From positions 1,240,001 through 1,304,000 of the forward strand of contig AP025283.1 of NCBI GenBank assembly GCA_024347235.1: DNA of 64,000 nt, given 5' to 3'. The notes beneath the pieces were generated by a model. That model was given only the letters and a program-made list of their open reading frames with translations. It did no database searches and was not told the origin of the DNA. Below, one piece after another: positions 22,187-35,403 of this stretch (position 1 is the first letter of the stretch; every line of letters begins with the position of its first letter). The translations under genes were made by a program, and so were the position numbers. This DNA comes from Aliamphritea spongicola (lineage in GTDB: Bacteria > Pseudomonadota > Gammaproteobacteria > Pseudomonadales > Balneatricaceae).

Positions 22187-23161
22187 TTAAACGCTCATCT
22201 CGTATAGCACACCCAGGTAAGCAGCATAGCCGATCAGCAGCAGTGCGCCTTCCGGACGGCTGATGCGGGGTGGCTTTTGCCACAGGGCCAGTACCAGAAG
22301 TAAAGCGGTAAGGCCAAGGGTAACTCCATAGTCTCGCCATACTACGACCGCATCAAATGCAATTGGTGCCAGAAAACCTGGGACAGCCATTACCGCAGCA
22401 ATGTTAAAGATGTTAGAGCCAACAATATTACCGATTGCGATATCTGTGTGGCCTTTCAGTGCACTGGCAACCGACGCAGCCAGCTCCGGCAGGCTGGTGC
22501 CGATGGCGACAATCGTCAGGCCAATAACAAGATCGCTGACGCCCAGTGCTACGGCGATTTCAGTTGCACCCCACACCAGTGCCCGTGAGCTGATTGCCAG
22601 AAGCGCCAGACCCACTACCAGCCAGAACAGTGCTTTGGGTGTGGTCATGTCCGGCAGTTCTTCCTCTTCGCTGGCCAGTTCATCATTTTCTGCTGACTTC
22701 TGGAAGCGGGCAAACATAAACAGGCTGAAAATCAGTGCTGCAGCAAGCATCAGAGCATCTGTGAGGCCCAGATACTGATCAAACAGAACCAGACCCGCCA
22801 GCAGGGTAACGCCAAGTAGAAGAGGTATTTCCCGCTTGAGTACACCGGATTTTACTGGCAGTTGGGTAATCAGTGCGGTAACACCCAGTACCAGTCCGAT
22901 ATTAGCGATGTTTGAGCCCAGGGCATTACCGATTGCCAGACCGCCAGCACCACTGGTTGAGGCCATGGCGGATACCAGAATTTCCGGTGCTGAAGTTCCG
23001 AATGAAACAATGGTTAAACCAATCAGCATTGGCGACATACCAAAGTTTTTAGCGGTGGCTGCGGCACCGTCAACAAAGCGGTCAGCACTCCATACCAGTA
23101 CGACAAATCCGGCGAGCAAAGCAAGAATAGGGTAGAGCATCAGTTTTAGGGACTCGAACAT
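22187..23161 (-). CDS. yrbG: Calcium/sodium antiporter, CaCA family (YrbG type)
   Basis: Ten-helix cation exchanger with two inverted alpha repeats: IVSFGTSAPEILVSA in the first half and IVAIGTSLPELAASV in the second, both with the acidic ion-binding residue, separated by an acidic cytoplasmic loop (ENDELASEEEELPD). 324 residues, intact. First gene of the minus-strand LPS block, three bases before kdsD. Confidence 0.93.
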   Translation of the reverse strand: MFESLKLMLYPILALLAGFVVLVWSADRFVDGAAATAKNFGMSPMLIGLTIVSFGTSAPEILVSAMASTSGAGGLAIGNALGSNIANIGLVLGVTALITQLPVKSGVLKREIPLLLGVTLLAGLVLFDQYLGLTDALMLAAALIFSLFMFARFQKSAENDELASEEEELPDMTTPKALFWLVVGLALLAISSRALVWGATEIAVALGVSDLVIGLTIVAIGTSLPELAASVASALKGHTDIAIGNIVGSNIFNIAAVMAVPGFLAPIAFDAVVVWRDYGVTLGLTALLLVLALWQKPPRISRPEGALLLIGYAAYLGVLYEMSV

Positions 23162-23580
23162 GAAAAAGAATGAGCCGCATATTTAATGAAGAATCGCACG
23201 GATGTGCAAGGCCTGTATAACGGCATACTGATTTTATTGGCTTTTTCTGCGGGATTTTTTGGTGGCAGGGTTGGTGCTCTGGTATAGTGCGCGCTATTCG
23301 TTGCTATGCTGATGTGATTTTGGCTGACTGAGTCAGAGATCAGGAATATCGGACGGTTTGCGTGTATCTCTTATGTCAGGCGCCAGATCCTGTATCTGTT
23401 CTTTCTATATACCGAAATAACTGAATCGTTAGCCAAACTTTGACGGGGAATTGCAGTCAATACACCTACTGCTTTGCTTGCGGTGTGTTAACCCATATTT
23501 TACCTGACTGACGTTAGGATCAGGCTGCACATTCTCAATATATTGCCGGAGTAACTCTGTGGGGAGTTCGAGAGTTTAAG
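23162..23580. promoter_or_regulatory. Divergent intergenic region yrbG / mlaF
   Basis: A 419-base spacer between two divergent envelope operons. A candidate sigma-70 promoter for the plus strand is TTGGTG (23259-23264), 18 bases, TATAGT (23283-23288), leaving a leader of nearly 290 bases before mlaF. The leader holds an imperfect hairpin around TACACC (near 23461) and GGTGTG (near 23483). I cannot assign a function to it. Confidence 0.4.
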
Positions 23581-24384
23581 ATGAGTTATCTTGACGACAG
23601 TATTATCGATATTAAACAGTTAAGTTTTGCACGGGGTGACCGGGCAATCTTTGATGGCGTTGATATTCGCATCCCCGGGGAAGGTGACTGCGGTCATGGG
23701 CCCCAGTGGTACCGGTAAAACAACCTTGCTTCGTCTGATCGGTGGTCAGCTGAAACCGGACAACGGCCAGATTCTTCTTGATGAAGACAACATCCCGGCG
23801 CTTTCCCGTAAAGAACTGTTCCGGGTACGGGAAAAATGGGCATGCTTTTTCAGAGCGGCGCACTTTTTACCGATATGACGGTGTTTGAGAATGTCGCCTT
23901 TCCTATCCGTGTGCATACGGATCTGAGTGAACAGATGATCCGTGACGTGGTGCTGATGAAGCTTCACGCCGTTGGGTTACGCGGTGCTGCGGATATGATG
24001 CCCAGTGAAATGTCAGGTGGTATGGCCCGGCGGGTGGCACTGGCGAGGGCAATAGCACTTGATCCGGATCTGGTGATGTATGACGAGCCTTTTACCGGAC
24101 AGGATCCGATTGCAATGGGCGTGCTGGTAAATCTGATTGCCCGTCTGAACAAAGCGCTGGGGCACACAAGCATCATTGTTTCCCATGATATAAACGAGAC
24201 CCTGGCCATTGCTGACTATATTTATCTGATTGCCGACGCCAAGGTACTGGCACACGGAACAGCCGCGGAATTACGCGAGAACGATTCGCCGCAGGTACGT
24301 CAGTTTCTGGATGGTCTGCCGGACGGACCGGTACCATTTCATTTTCCGGCTGACGATTATCTCGATCAGCTGATGCAGGGTTAA
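23581..24384 (+). CDS. mlaF: Phospholipid ABC transporter ATP-binding protein MlaF
   Basis: ATPase of MlaFEDB, which maintains outer-membrane lipid asymmetry. Walker [12 protein letters not shown], signature [14 protein letters not shown], Walker [15 protein letters not shown]; about 268 residues. Two break sites: at 23673-23680 the run CCCCGGGG appears to have lost one C and one G (restores [11 protein letters not shown], a strongly conserved stretch), and at 23832-23836 one A is missing (restores [11 protein letters not shown]). Heads the mlaFEDCB operon. Confidence 0.93.
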
Positions 24385-24389
24385 CTAAG

Positions 24390-25167
24390 ATGTTTGCAAA
24401 ATTCAGGCCCTGGGCGCTGCCGGGCTGAACAGGGTGGAAGCGTTTGGCCGTTCCGGCATCATTCTGTCACAGGCGGTCTTTGCGATACCGGGTCGTCAGG
24501 CATGGCCGTTGTTCATTCAGCAACTGTATTCAGTGGGTGTACTGTCGCTGATCATTATTATTGTCTCGGGTTTGTTTATCGGCATGGTGCTGAGCCTTCA
24601 GGGCTATACCATTCTGGTTGATTACGGATCTGAACAGGCGGTGGGGCAGATGGTGGCTCTTAGCCTGGTGCGTGAATTGTCGCCGGTGGTTACCGCGCTG
24701 TTGTTTGCCGGACGAGCAGGATCTGCACTGACCGCTGAAATAGGCCTGATGAAGGCAACTGAACAGCTGTCGAGCCTCGAGATGATCGGGGTTGATCCGT
24801 TACGCCGGATTATTGCACCGCGTTTCTGGGCCGGTATGATCAGCCTGCCACTGCTATCAATGATCTTCAGCGTAGTGGGGATCTGGGGAGGCATGCTGGT
24901 TGGCGTGGACTGGCTGGGCATATATGAAGGCTCATTCTGGTCTAATATGCAGAACTCTGTGGATTTTTTGAAGACGTTGTGAACGGGCTTATTAAAGCGC
25001 TGGTATTCGGTGTGGCAGTAACCTGGATCGCGGTATATCAGGGCTATGACTCTGTGCCGACGTCTGAAGGTATCAGCCAGGCAACTACCCGAACGGTAGT
25101 GTATGCGTCACTGGCGGTACTTGGGCTGGACTTTATTTTGACTGCTTTGATGTTTGGAGATTTATAA
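24390..25167 (+). CDS. mlaE: Phospholipid ABC transporter permease MlaE
   Basis: Inner-membrane permease of the Mla system, about 259 residues, with five hydrophobic helices ([91 protein letters not shown]). Two base losses: 24402-24403 (restores [20 protein letters not shown]) and 24964-24969 (restores [15 protein letters not shown]). Starts six bases after mlaF. Confidence 0.92.
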
Positions 25168-25168
25168 G

Positions 25169-25625
25169 ATGCGAATCCGGGGACTGGAATTAGCAGTGGG
25201 CTTTTATGCTGGCCAGTGCGCTGGCGCTGCTGGTGCTGGCATTGAACGTAAGCGGACTTACTCTGTCTGAGAGTAACCGCAGCTATAAAGTCTATGCATT
25301 ATTTGAAAACATTGGCGGCTTAACTTCACGGTCAAAAGTAACCATGTCCGGGGTTAAAATTGGCCAGGTAACGGCAATTGTTCTGGATGAAGATCAGTTG
25401 ATGGCCCGGGTTGAGATGGCCATTGATTCAGATGTGAATTACCTGAGCCTGGACAGTTCTGCGTCTATACTGACGTCTGGTCTGCTGGGTGAAAAGTATA
25501 TCGGCATTACGACCGGTGCTGATGAAGAAATGCTGCAGGACGGCGACTTTATTGAAGATACTCAGTCCGCACTGGTATTAGAAGAACTGATTGGTAAGTT
25601 TCTGTTTAACGAAGCGACCGAATAA
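25169..25625 (+). CDS. mlaD: Mla periplasmic lipid-binding protein MlaD (MCE domain)
   Basis: Membrane-anchored MCE protein forming the hexameric lipid ring on MlaFEB. N-terminal anchor (MLASALALLVLALNVSG), then the MCE core YKVYALFENIGGLTSRSKVTMSGVKIG and the central-pore segment ILTSGLLGEKYIGI. About 152 residues. The T run at 25202-25205 appears two short (restores ELAVGFFMLAS). The ATG follows the mlaE stop by one base. Confidence 0.92.
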
Positions 25626-25636
25626 AGAGAAAGGTT

Positions 25637-26260
25637 ATGCGTAAATTATTATCTGTTTTTAGTCTTGCGGTACTGGTTGCTCTGAGCCCGGTGAGTCTGG
25701 CGTCATGGCAGGCGGCGAGTGAGCCGGTTGATCAAACCAGTGCTGAAATGATCAGTGTTCTGGGTGACGGCGGATTGTCTGCTGGCGATGATGTAACGCC
25801 GCTCATGGCCGAAATTGAGCGCCTGTTAGTACCGGTTGTGGATTTTGATTACATCGCCAAGCGGGTAATGGGTAAATATTACCGCAAGGCTTCCGCCGAG
25901 CAGCGCACTGAGTTTGCCGGTGTTTTTAAAAATACCCTGATCAGAACCTATGCTAAAGCGCTGGTGGGCTTTGAAATTACCGGTTATGAACTGCTGCCTG
26001 AAGGTCGTCCGAGCCCTAAGCCGAATAAGCAGATCGTCAGTGTAAAAGTCCGTTCCGGCGGCAGTGCTACTTACAAGCTGGACTACTATATGCTGGAACA
26101 GCCTGAAGGCTGGAAGCTGGTAAACGTTCACCTGGACGGCATTAACCTGCGTCTGAACTTTAAGAATCAGTTTGCTTCACTGGTGAAGAAAAACCGCGGC
26201 GATGTGGGTGGTGTAATTGCCAACTGGAAAGCTCAGGTAGAAACGGACGTAAGTAAATAA
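25637..26260 (+). CDS. mlaC: Mla periplasmic shuttle protein MlaC
   Basis: Soluble periplasmic phospholipid carrier between MlaA and MlaFEDB. Signal peptide residues 1-22 (FSLAVLVALSPVSLA), then the MlaC/Ttg2D fold: VDFDYIAKRVMGKYYRKAS, FAGVFKNTLIRTYAKALVGFE, and a C-terminal FASLVKKNRGDVGGVIANW. 207 residues, intact. Confidence 0.94.
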   Translation: MRKLLSVFSLAVLVALSPVSLASWQAASEPVDQTSAEMISVLGDGGLSAGDDVTPLMAEIERLLVPVVDFDYIAKRVMGKYYRKASAEQRTEFAGVFKNTLIRTYAKALVGFEITGYELLPEGRPSPKPNKQIVSVKVRSGGSATYKLDYYMLEQPEGWKLVNVHLDGINLRLNFKNQFASLVKKNRGDVGGVIANWKAQVETDVSK

Positions 26261-26563
26261 ATGGCACCGTTCAGCTGTAAACCTGAAGCTCCGGACACCC
26301 TGCTGTTAAGTGGGGATCTGATTTTCGCGACTGCTGAGCATGCCCGGCAGGTGACAGAGGCTCGCCTGGCGGAACGCACTGGTCGGGTCGTTATGGACTT
26401 TTCTGAAATTTCCCGTGTTGACAGCTCTGCGCTGGCATTCTGGTTAAGTTGTCAGCGCCTGGCTGAGCGAAATAGTCTGTCGCTTGAAGCCTATAATTTC
26501 CCGGATGAAATGGTACAGATGGCAGAACTTGTCGGGCTTTCGTCCAGCCGGATCTGGAAATAA
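26261..26563 (+). CDS. mlaB: Mla STAS-domain subunit MlaB
   Basis: Cytoplasmic STAS protein that binds MlaF and stabilises the complex. 100 residues; STAS core GRVVMDFSEISRVDSSALAFWL with the conserved serine pair. The ATG directly abuts the mlaC TAA. The last residues (SSRIWK) may be altered by a further one-base loss, because the neighbouring frame reads DLEIIS to a TGA a few codons later; this is uncertain. Confidence 0.85.
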   Translation: MAPFSCKPEAPDTLLLSGDLIFATAEHARQVTEARLAERTGRVVMDFSEISRVDSSALAFWLSCQRLAERNSLSLEAYNFPDEMVQMAELVGLSSSRIWK

Positions 26564-26686
26564 TCTCCTGAGATTGCTTTGTCTCAGGAATTCCACCCTT
26601 CGGTGTATCCTTCCGTCGCCTTTTATATCGTAATCGGCTATCATTTCGTCTGTTATTTTTCCTCCCAAATTTAAGCGGTATTTTGC

Positions 26687-26928
26687 ATGCAAATCGAACA
26701 AGTTAAGCAGTTACTGGAGAGCAAGCTGGAAGGTTGTGTTGTCTATCCTGAAGGTGAAGGCTGTAATTTCCAGGTAACCGTTGTCGGTGAGGTTTTTGAA
26801 GGCTTACGTCCGGTTAAAAACAGCAGATGGTTTCCCAGTGTCTGGCTGAAGAAATCGCTAATGGCAGTATTCATGCGCTGACTATCAAAACTTATACGCC
26901 TGCACAGTGGGCTGAGTTACAGAACTGA
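26687..26928 (+). CDS. ibaG: BolA-family protein IbaG (YrbA)
   Basis: Small BolA-like protein that binds monothiol glutaredoxin and Fe-S clusters, linked to acid response. Repaired 80 residues: MQIEQVKQLLESKLEGCVVYPEGEGCNFQVTVV and, after one missing A at 26816-26820, KQQMVSQCLAEEIANGSIHALTIKTYTP, the invariant BolA C-terminal pattern. Located between mla and murA as in most gammaproteobacteria. Confidence 0.9.
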
Positions 26929-26936
26929 TTTGATAA

Positions 26937-28210
<1,274 letters not shown>

Positions 28211-28289
28211 GCATTTTTGCCAGCCGACTTTTATTTATTTTCAGCAGCGCTGCGGCGCTGCCCTCTTTACGGATTGTCAAACAGCGAAC

Positions 28290-28940
28290 ATGAAACAGCA
28301 ATTGACTATAGCCCTGTCCAAGGGGCGTATTCTGAAAGACACGTTGCCGTTGCTCGAAGCGGCGAATATCCTGCCTGCAGAAGATATCTTCAGCAGCCGT
28401 AAACTGATCTTTGATACCAACCATGACAACATCAAGCTGGTTGTGATCAGAGCGACTGACGTGCCTACTTATGTTGAGCATGGTGGCGCAGACATGGGTG
28501 TGGCAGGTAAAGACGTGCTGATGGAATGCGGCGCTAAAGGTGTCTATGAGCCGCTGGATCTGGACATTGCCCGCTGTAAGCTGATGACTGCTTCCCTGAA
28601 GGATGCGCCACCAGTGTCTGGCCGAATTAAAGTTGCCACCAAGTTTGTAAATGTCACCAAAGAATACTATGCCCGTCAGGGTCATCAGGTAGATATCATC
28701 AAACTGTATGGCGCAATGGAGCTGGCGCCGATTATGGGCCTGGCTGACCGGATTGTAGACATTGTGGATACCGGTAACACCATGCGTGCTAACGGTCTGG
28801 TACCACTGGAAGAAATTGCTTATGTCAGCTCGCGGCTGGTGGTGGGCAAGGCTGCCATGAAGATGAAGCATCGTCAGATTCAACCGATTATTGAGCAGTT
28901 AGCCGCCGCAGTAGAAGCAAGAAAGAGTGAAGGTAAGTAA
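28290..28940 (+). CDS. hisG: ATP phosphoribosyltransferase HisG (short form)
   Basis: First step of histidine synthesis. 216 residues, lacking the C-terminal regulatory domain, so it is the short form that needs HisZ for activity and feedback control; HisZ is not in this window. Motifs [39 protein letters not shown] and [14 protein letters not shown]. Its TAA overlaps the hisD ATG (TAATG). Confidence 0.95.
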   Translation: MKQQLTIALSKGRILKDTLPLLEAANILPAEDIFSSRKLIFDTNHDNIKLVVIRATDVPTYVEHGGADMGVAGKDVLMECGAKGVYEPLDLDIARCKLMTASLKDAPPVSGRIKVATKFVNVTKEYYARQGHQVDIIKLYGAMELAPIMGLADRIVDIVDTGNTMRANGLVPLEEIAYVSSRLVVGKAAMKMKHRQIQPIIEQLAAAVEARKSEGK

Positions 28941-30246
28941 TGGCTGAATTAAACGTATTACGGCTGGACAGCCAGCAAGAAGATTTTGCTACGCAGATGG
29001 ACAGTCTGCTGGCCTGGGAAGCGGTTTCCAATAAAGAAGTTAATGCCATCGTTGATGATATTCTCCTGCAGGTAAAGCAGCGTGGAGATGCTGCGGTTGT
29101 TGAGTTCAGCAACCGTTTTGACCGTCTTGATGTTTCTTCAATGGCTGAACTTGAGTTCTCTAAAGAACAGCTTCAGGAAGCGCTGGATACCTTACCGGCG
29201 GATCAGAAAGAAGCGCTGCAGATTGCCGCTGACCGGGTTCGGGATTATCACGAGAAACAGCTGGGTGAATCCTGGCAGTACCGTGAGGCAGATGGCACCT
29301 TACTGGGCCAGAAAGTGACGGCAATGGATAAAGTGGGTCTTTATGTGCCAGGTGGCAAAGCCTCTTATCCGTCTTCAGTATTGATGAACGCAATTCCGGC
29401 GAAGGTTGCCGGTGTTGAAGAACTGATCATGGTTGTGCCAACGCCGGACGGTGAGGTTAATCAACTGGTGCTGGCTGCTGCTGCATTATCCGGTGTGGAC
29501 CGTGCGTTCTCCATTGGTGGTGCGCAGGCGGTTGCTGCACTGGCATACGGTACTGAAACAGTGCCTAAGGTCGATAAAATTGTTGGCCCGGGTAACATTT
29601 TCGTTGCTACGGCTAAGCGGGCAGTATTCGGTGCCGTGGGCATTGATATGATTGCCGGCCCTTCCGAGATTCTGGTGATCTGCGACGGTCAGACCGATCC
29701 GGACTGGATTGCTATGGATCTGTTCTCTCAGGCTGAACACGATGAAGATGCGCAGCCGATTCTGGTATCTCCGGATGCTGAGTTCCTGGATAAGGTAGAA
29801 GCGAGTATTAACAAGCTGCTACCGACGATGGAACGTGAAGCCATTATCCGTGTGTCCATGACTGACCGTGCTGCTCTGATTAAAGTACCGGATTTGTCTG
29901 CCGCAGCGGTTGTCAGCAATCGTGTCGCGCCGGAGCATCTGGAATTATCGGTTGCAGACCCGGAAGCGCTGTTGCCGGAAATCAAGCATGCCGGTGCGAT
30001 CTTTATGGGACGTTACACAGCTGAAGCGCTGGGTGACTACTGTGCGGGTCCTAACCACGTGTTACCGACCTCCGGTACAGCACGCTTTTCATCTCCACTG
30101 GGGTCTATGATTTCCAGAAACGCTCGTCTCTGATCATGTTCTCTGAAGAAGGGGCATCAGAAATGGGCAAGGTGGCATCTGTTCTGGCCCGTGGAGAAAG
30201 CCTGACGGCACACGCCCGGTCGGCAGAGTACCGGATTAAAGATTGA
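28940..30246 (+). CDS. hisD: Histidinol dehydrogenase HisD
   Basis: NAD- and Zn-dependent oxidation of histidinol to histidine in two steps. Motifs [38 protein letters not shown], and the Zn-ligand block [23 protein letters not shown]. About 435 residues. One G missing at 30100-30103 (restores [22 protein letters not shown]). Confidence 0.95.
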
Positions 30247-30264
30247 TCCGATCTCATTGTTTTA

Positions 30265-30296
30265 AAGAAGCCCGGTACTGTTACCGGGCTTTTTTG
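30265..30296 (+). terminator. Terminator after hisGD
   Basis: Perfect nine-base stem AGCCCGGTA / TACCGGGCT, four-base loop, then TTTTT. Confidence 0.88.
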
Positions 30297-30337
30297 TTTT
30301 ACAGTGACCTTTCACAAAGCTCAGACGGCAGGACATT

Positions 30338-31265
30338 ATGAACATCGTTTTTATGCCCGTGGTGAAGATTTTTCTGACTGGTTACCCTCCATAACAGAAG
30401 TATTGCCCGGTGCCGACTGCCGGCTATGGTCGGAAGCAGAGGCACCGGACTGGCAGGCAGACTATGCGCTGGTCTGGCAGCCTCCGCAGATGCTGTTTGA
30501 GCGTCATACGCAGCTTAAAGGTATCATCAATCTTGGTGCCGGTGTGGATAAGTTGCTGGCGTTACCGGGGCTGCCGGAAGACGTGCCGGTGCTGAAGTTG
30601 CGGGATGCGGGTATGGCTACGTGGATGACTGATTATATCCGCTATGGCTTACTGCATTTCAGCCGTGACTTTGATGCCTATCAGCGGCAGCAGCGCAGAA
30701 GTGTCTGGCAGCCGGAGAATATCGATGCCAGGACTGACTGGCCAGTGGGGATTCTCGGCATGGGGGCAATCGGTTCTGAGGTTGCCCGGCGATTGTCGGA
30801 TGATGGCTATACTGTCCGGGGTTGGAGTCGTACAGAAAAACAGGTTGCCGGTGTTGAAAGCTATGCCGGAGAGGAGGCTTTGTCAGCCTTTTACAGAGAA
30901 CCCGGGTATTGGTGAATCTGTTACCTTCAAGCCAGCATACCCAGGGGCTGGTAAACGGGAAAGTGCTGGAGCAACTGTTGCCGAATGCGGTGGTGATTAA
31001 CGTTGGCAGGGGAGAGGTGGTTGATTCCCCAGCTTTGATTGATGCTTTGCGTAAACAGCGCCTGCGGGGCGCAATGCTGGATGTCTTTGAGTACGAGCCT
31101 TTGTCACAGGATTCGCCTTTGTGGTCAATGGATAATGTCATTATCACGCCGCATATCGCGGCACCAACCTCTATCAGAGATGCGATTGAACAAGCAAAAG
31201 AATATATCCACGCCATCGGCCTGGGACTGCCGGTGAAAGCGGTTGACCGTACTCTGGGGTATTAA
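30338..31265 (+). CDS. ghrA: Glyoxylate/hydroxypyruvate reductase A-like dehydrogenase
   Basis: D-2-hydroxyacid dehydrogenase of the GhrA group (NADPH-dependent reduction of glyoxylate and hydroxypyruvate). About 309 residues. The start is ATG 30338 with AGGA seven bases ahead; one T missing at 30348-30352 then gives MNIVFYARGEDFSDWLP, matching the family, whereas an earlier GTG frame reads unlike it. NAD-binding motif GILGMGAIGSEVARRL, catalytic Arg in INVGRGEVVD, Glu in DVFEYEPL and His in ITPHIAAP. A second loss at 30889-30892 (restores LSAFLQRTRVLVNLLPSS). Substrate choice cannot be fixed from sequence. Confidence 0.87.
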
Positions 31266-31281
31266 TCGGGATCATTAACAG

Positions 31282-31307
31282 AAAAAGCCAGCATGTTGCT
31301 GGCTTTT
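31282..31307. terminator. Bidirectional terminator
   Basis: AAAAAGCCAGCA / TGCTGGCTTTT with three-base loop, between convergent ghrA and the SDR gene; A and T runs on both sides allow use in either direction. Confidence 0.85.
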
Positions 31308-31336
31308 GTTTGTTTCAGGCAGAAGAGCTTGTCAGA

Positions 31337-32097
31337 TCAGATGCGTAATGCACCATCTACTTCAATGCAACGGCCATTGATGTAATCGTTTTCCAGAATA
31401 AAGGCCACTGTGCTGGCGATTTCTTCCGGCTTGCCAAGGCGCTTGGCGGGAATGCCGGCTGCAATTTTTCCAGCGCTTCGGGTTTCATGCTCATGACCAT
31501 TTCGGTACCGATGTAACCCGGTGCAATTGAGGCTGCACGGATATTGTAGCGTGCCAGTTCTTTCGCCCAGGTAACCGCCATTGCCTGTACACCGGCTTTG
31601 GTGGCCGTGTAGTTAGTCTGGCCCATGTTGCCGTTACGGGAAATGGAAGAGATGTTGATGATGCAGCCTTCGCAGCTCAGTTCGATCATCTTAACAGCCG
31701 CTTCACGGCCACACAGGAATGTGCCGGTCAGGTTGACGTCCATGACCAGATTCCAGTTATCCAGGCTCATTTTGCTGACGACTTTACCCTCTTTTACTTT
31801 TATGAACAGGCCGTCGCGGGTGATACCGGCATTGTTGACCAGCCCGTGAATAGCGCCAAAGTCCTGTGCAATGTCATCAAACAGTTCGGTAACGGCGTCT
31901 TCTTCGGCGATATTGGCAATGTAACCCCGGGCTTCAGTGCCCAGCTCCATGCACAGGCCGATGGTTTCATCCAGACCCTGCTGATCCAGGTCTACCAGTG
32001 CCAGTTTGGCACCTTTGGCTGCAACCTGTAGTGCCATTGCGCGACCAAGGCCTCTGCCTCCGCCGGTGATAACGATAACTTTATCTTTTAATTCCAT
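31337..32097 (-). CDS. Short-chain dehydrogenase/reductase, FabG-like
   Basis: NAD(P)-dependent oxidoreductase of the classical SDR family; Rossmann motif [10 protein letters not shown] at residues 11-20, NNAG at about 90, catalytic Ser in ISSISRNG and Tyr-x-x-x-Lys in YTATKAG. About 253 residues. It has an insertion after NNAGITRD ([15 protein letters not shown]) seen in some 3-oxoacyl-ACP reductase homologues. One A missing at 31465-31469 (restores [28 protein letters not shown]). No pathway neighbour indicates the substrate, so FabG proper should not be assumed. Confidence 0.85.
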
Positions 32098-32467
32098 CTG
32101 CGGATTACCTTAAATGTGTTGTGTTTTTGTTTTTATATGTGCAGTGCAGCAAAGTTTTCTAAAAGTTATACCGCAAATGCGTAAAAGTCCATGCCTTCCT
32201 TGATTAAATTTATAATTCTTTTATATATCAATGCTTTACTTGATTTGTTGTTTTTATAAAGTCTTGTTTTTATTCGTATTTGTTGCGAAGCACAAAAAGA
32301 ATTGATGTGTGGGCATGGTTTTTATGCTGCAGTATTGTCGGTTTTGTTCAGGTCTGAGTGATGACTAAATATCAAGAACCTTAATCGCCTGAATCACGGG
32401 ACTAAACCCCGTTTACCGGTGTAAACTACAGGCAGTCCCAACGATGTTTTACTGACAGGTTTTAGTT
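32098..32467. promoter_or_regulatory. AT-rich divergent spacer with inverted repeat
   Basis: A 370-base region between the SDR gene and fxsA, with a strongly AT-rich core (about 32195-32280). A perfect inverted repeat GTTTAC-CGGT-GTAAAC lies at 32411-32426, about 40 bases before the fxsA start, and could be an operator or part of a hairpin. No RNA gene recognised. Confidence 0.4.
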
Positions 32468-32949
32468 ATGCGTTTTTATTTTTGCTCTTCATCATAGTAC
32501 CGATTATTGAAATCACCCTGCTGATCAATGTGGGGCAGGCGATCGGTGCCTGGAATACAGTGGGGCTGGTACTTCTGTCTGCATTTATCGGTGTGAATAT
32601 GCTGCGTTATCAGGGTTCTCAACCCTGCGCCGTGCTCAGGGAAGAATGGCGACCGGCGAAATGCCGGGCCGTGAAATGGTTGAAGGGATTGTGTTGGCTG
32701 TCGGCGGTGCCCTGTTGCTGACCCCGGATTTGTGACCGATGTTATCGGTTTTCTGTGTCTGATTCCGTTTACCCGCCAGCGTTTTGCAGACATGGTCTTA
32801 AGTAAAGTCACTGTGATTAATCCGGCGCAGGGCTTTCATCATCATGCCGGCCCGGGGATTTCCATCAGGCGGATCCCCGCGATCCCCGTGATTCATCTAC
32901 TCTTCACAAGGGCGATGTGATCGACGGAGAGTTCCGTCGGGAAGACTGA
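32468..32949 (+). CDS. fxsA: FxsA family membrane protein
   Basis: Small inner-membrane protein; in E. coli it interferes with phage exclusion by the F factor. Core PIIEITLLINVGQAIGAWNTVGLVL (first two helices), GGALLLTPGFVTDVIGFLCLIPFTR (third region), then a charged, histidine-rich tail (GFHHHAGPGDFHQADPRDPRD). About 161 residues. Four base losses: 32473-32477, about 32614-32617, 32726-32727 and 32854-32857. It precedes groES, a linkage common in gammaproteobacteria. Confidence 0.85.
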
Positions 32950-32991
32950 AACCGGGTACATTGAAAAATCACACTTTTTTAATGATAAGTG

Positions 32992-33016
32992 TTGAAAACC
33001 GTTTTGGCGGCCCCAT
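32992..33016 (+). promoter_or_regulatory. Sigma-32 (heat-shock) type promoter of groESL
   Basis: TTGAAA (32992-32997), 13 bases, CCCCAT (33011-33016, continuing CT), matching the RpoH consensus CTTGAAA-N(11-16)-CCCCATNT. It lies 168 bases before groES. Confidence 0.75.
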
Positions 33017-33183
33017 CTAGCTAAACATCATCATTTATTAGGTGATACAGAACATCACTTTGTAAACATGTAAAACATGCTCTGCTTCGGTCTGAAGTTA
33101 TTTTTCAAAGGCTTCAGAGCTAAAAGAGCAGTTTAATAACTATAAACGACTTTTTTGATCACAAGGATCAGGAGAGATATTCA

Positions 33184-33477
33184 ATGAAAATTCGTCCACT
33201 ACACGACCGTGTTGTTGTTCGCCGTAAAGAAGAAGAAGCGACTACTGCTTCCGGTATCGTTCTGCCAGGTTCTGCAACTGAAAAGCCTAATCAGGGTGAA
33301 GTAGTTGCTGTTGGTAGCGGCCGTGTAACCAACTCCGGTGAAGTTCAGGCTCTGACTGTTCAGGTTGGTGATCAGGTTATCTTTGGTCAGTACGCAGGTT
33401 CTAACGTTGTTAAAGTTGACGGCGAAGAACTGCTGGTAATGAGCGAAAGCGAAATTTTTGGTGTTCTGGAAGCGTAA
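33184..33477 (+). CDS. groES: Co-chaperonin GroES
   Basis: Heptameric lid of the GroEL chaperonin. 97 residues, intact: [36 protein letters not shown] and the C-terminal [23 protein letters not shown] precedes the ATG. First gene of groESL. Confidence 0.98.
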   Translation: MKIRPLHDRVVVRRKEEEATTASGIVLPGSATEKPNQGEVVAVGSGRVTNSGEVQALTVQVGDQVIFGQYAGSNVVKVDGEELLVMSESEIFGVLEA

Positions 33478-33535
33478 TTGCTGCCAGTCCCGGTAAGAAT
33501 TTTTCATTCAATTTGAATTGAATACAGGATTTTGA

Positions 33536-35188
<1,653 letters not shown>

Positions 35189-35235
35189 TCAGCCCCCGGC
35201 ATCCACCGGCTGTTAATCAGCCGGCTTGCTAAAGA

Positions 35236-35269
35236 ATCCCCGGCGTCTTTACAGGCTCCGGGGATTTTT
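35236..35269 (+). terminator. Terminator after groEL
   Basis: Eight-base stem ATCCCCGG / CCGGGGAT followed by TTTTTA. A further small hairpin (CCGGCTG / CAGCCGG, about 35207-35224) lies just before it. Confidence 0.85.
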
Positions 35270-35374
35270 ATTGCCTGTCAGAAAGTATTGCTGAGAGTTC
35301 AGTGAACGGATCATTATTCAGCGGAAGATACATTATATCGGGTTGCAAAGAGAACCATTCGCAATTATAATAAT

Positions 35375-35389
35375 TGTTATAACATAACA
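35375..35389. promoter_or_regulatory. Zur-box-like palindrome
   Basis: Perfect inverted repeat TGTTAT-AAC-ATAACA within TTGTTATAACATAACATTTT, closely resembling the gammaproteobacterial Zur operator core. It sits directly before the ribosome site of a zinc-independent L31 gene, the classic Zur target. Function is inferred from this combination. Confidence 0.75.
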
Positions 35390-35403
35390 TTTTGGAGATT
35401 GTG

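Noticed and set aside
23162..23580. Riboswitch in the long mlaF leader
   Set aside because: Only one weak imperfect hairpin is visible and no conserved riboswitch core or downstream terminator/anti-terminator pair could be recognised.
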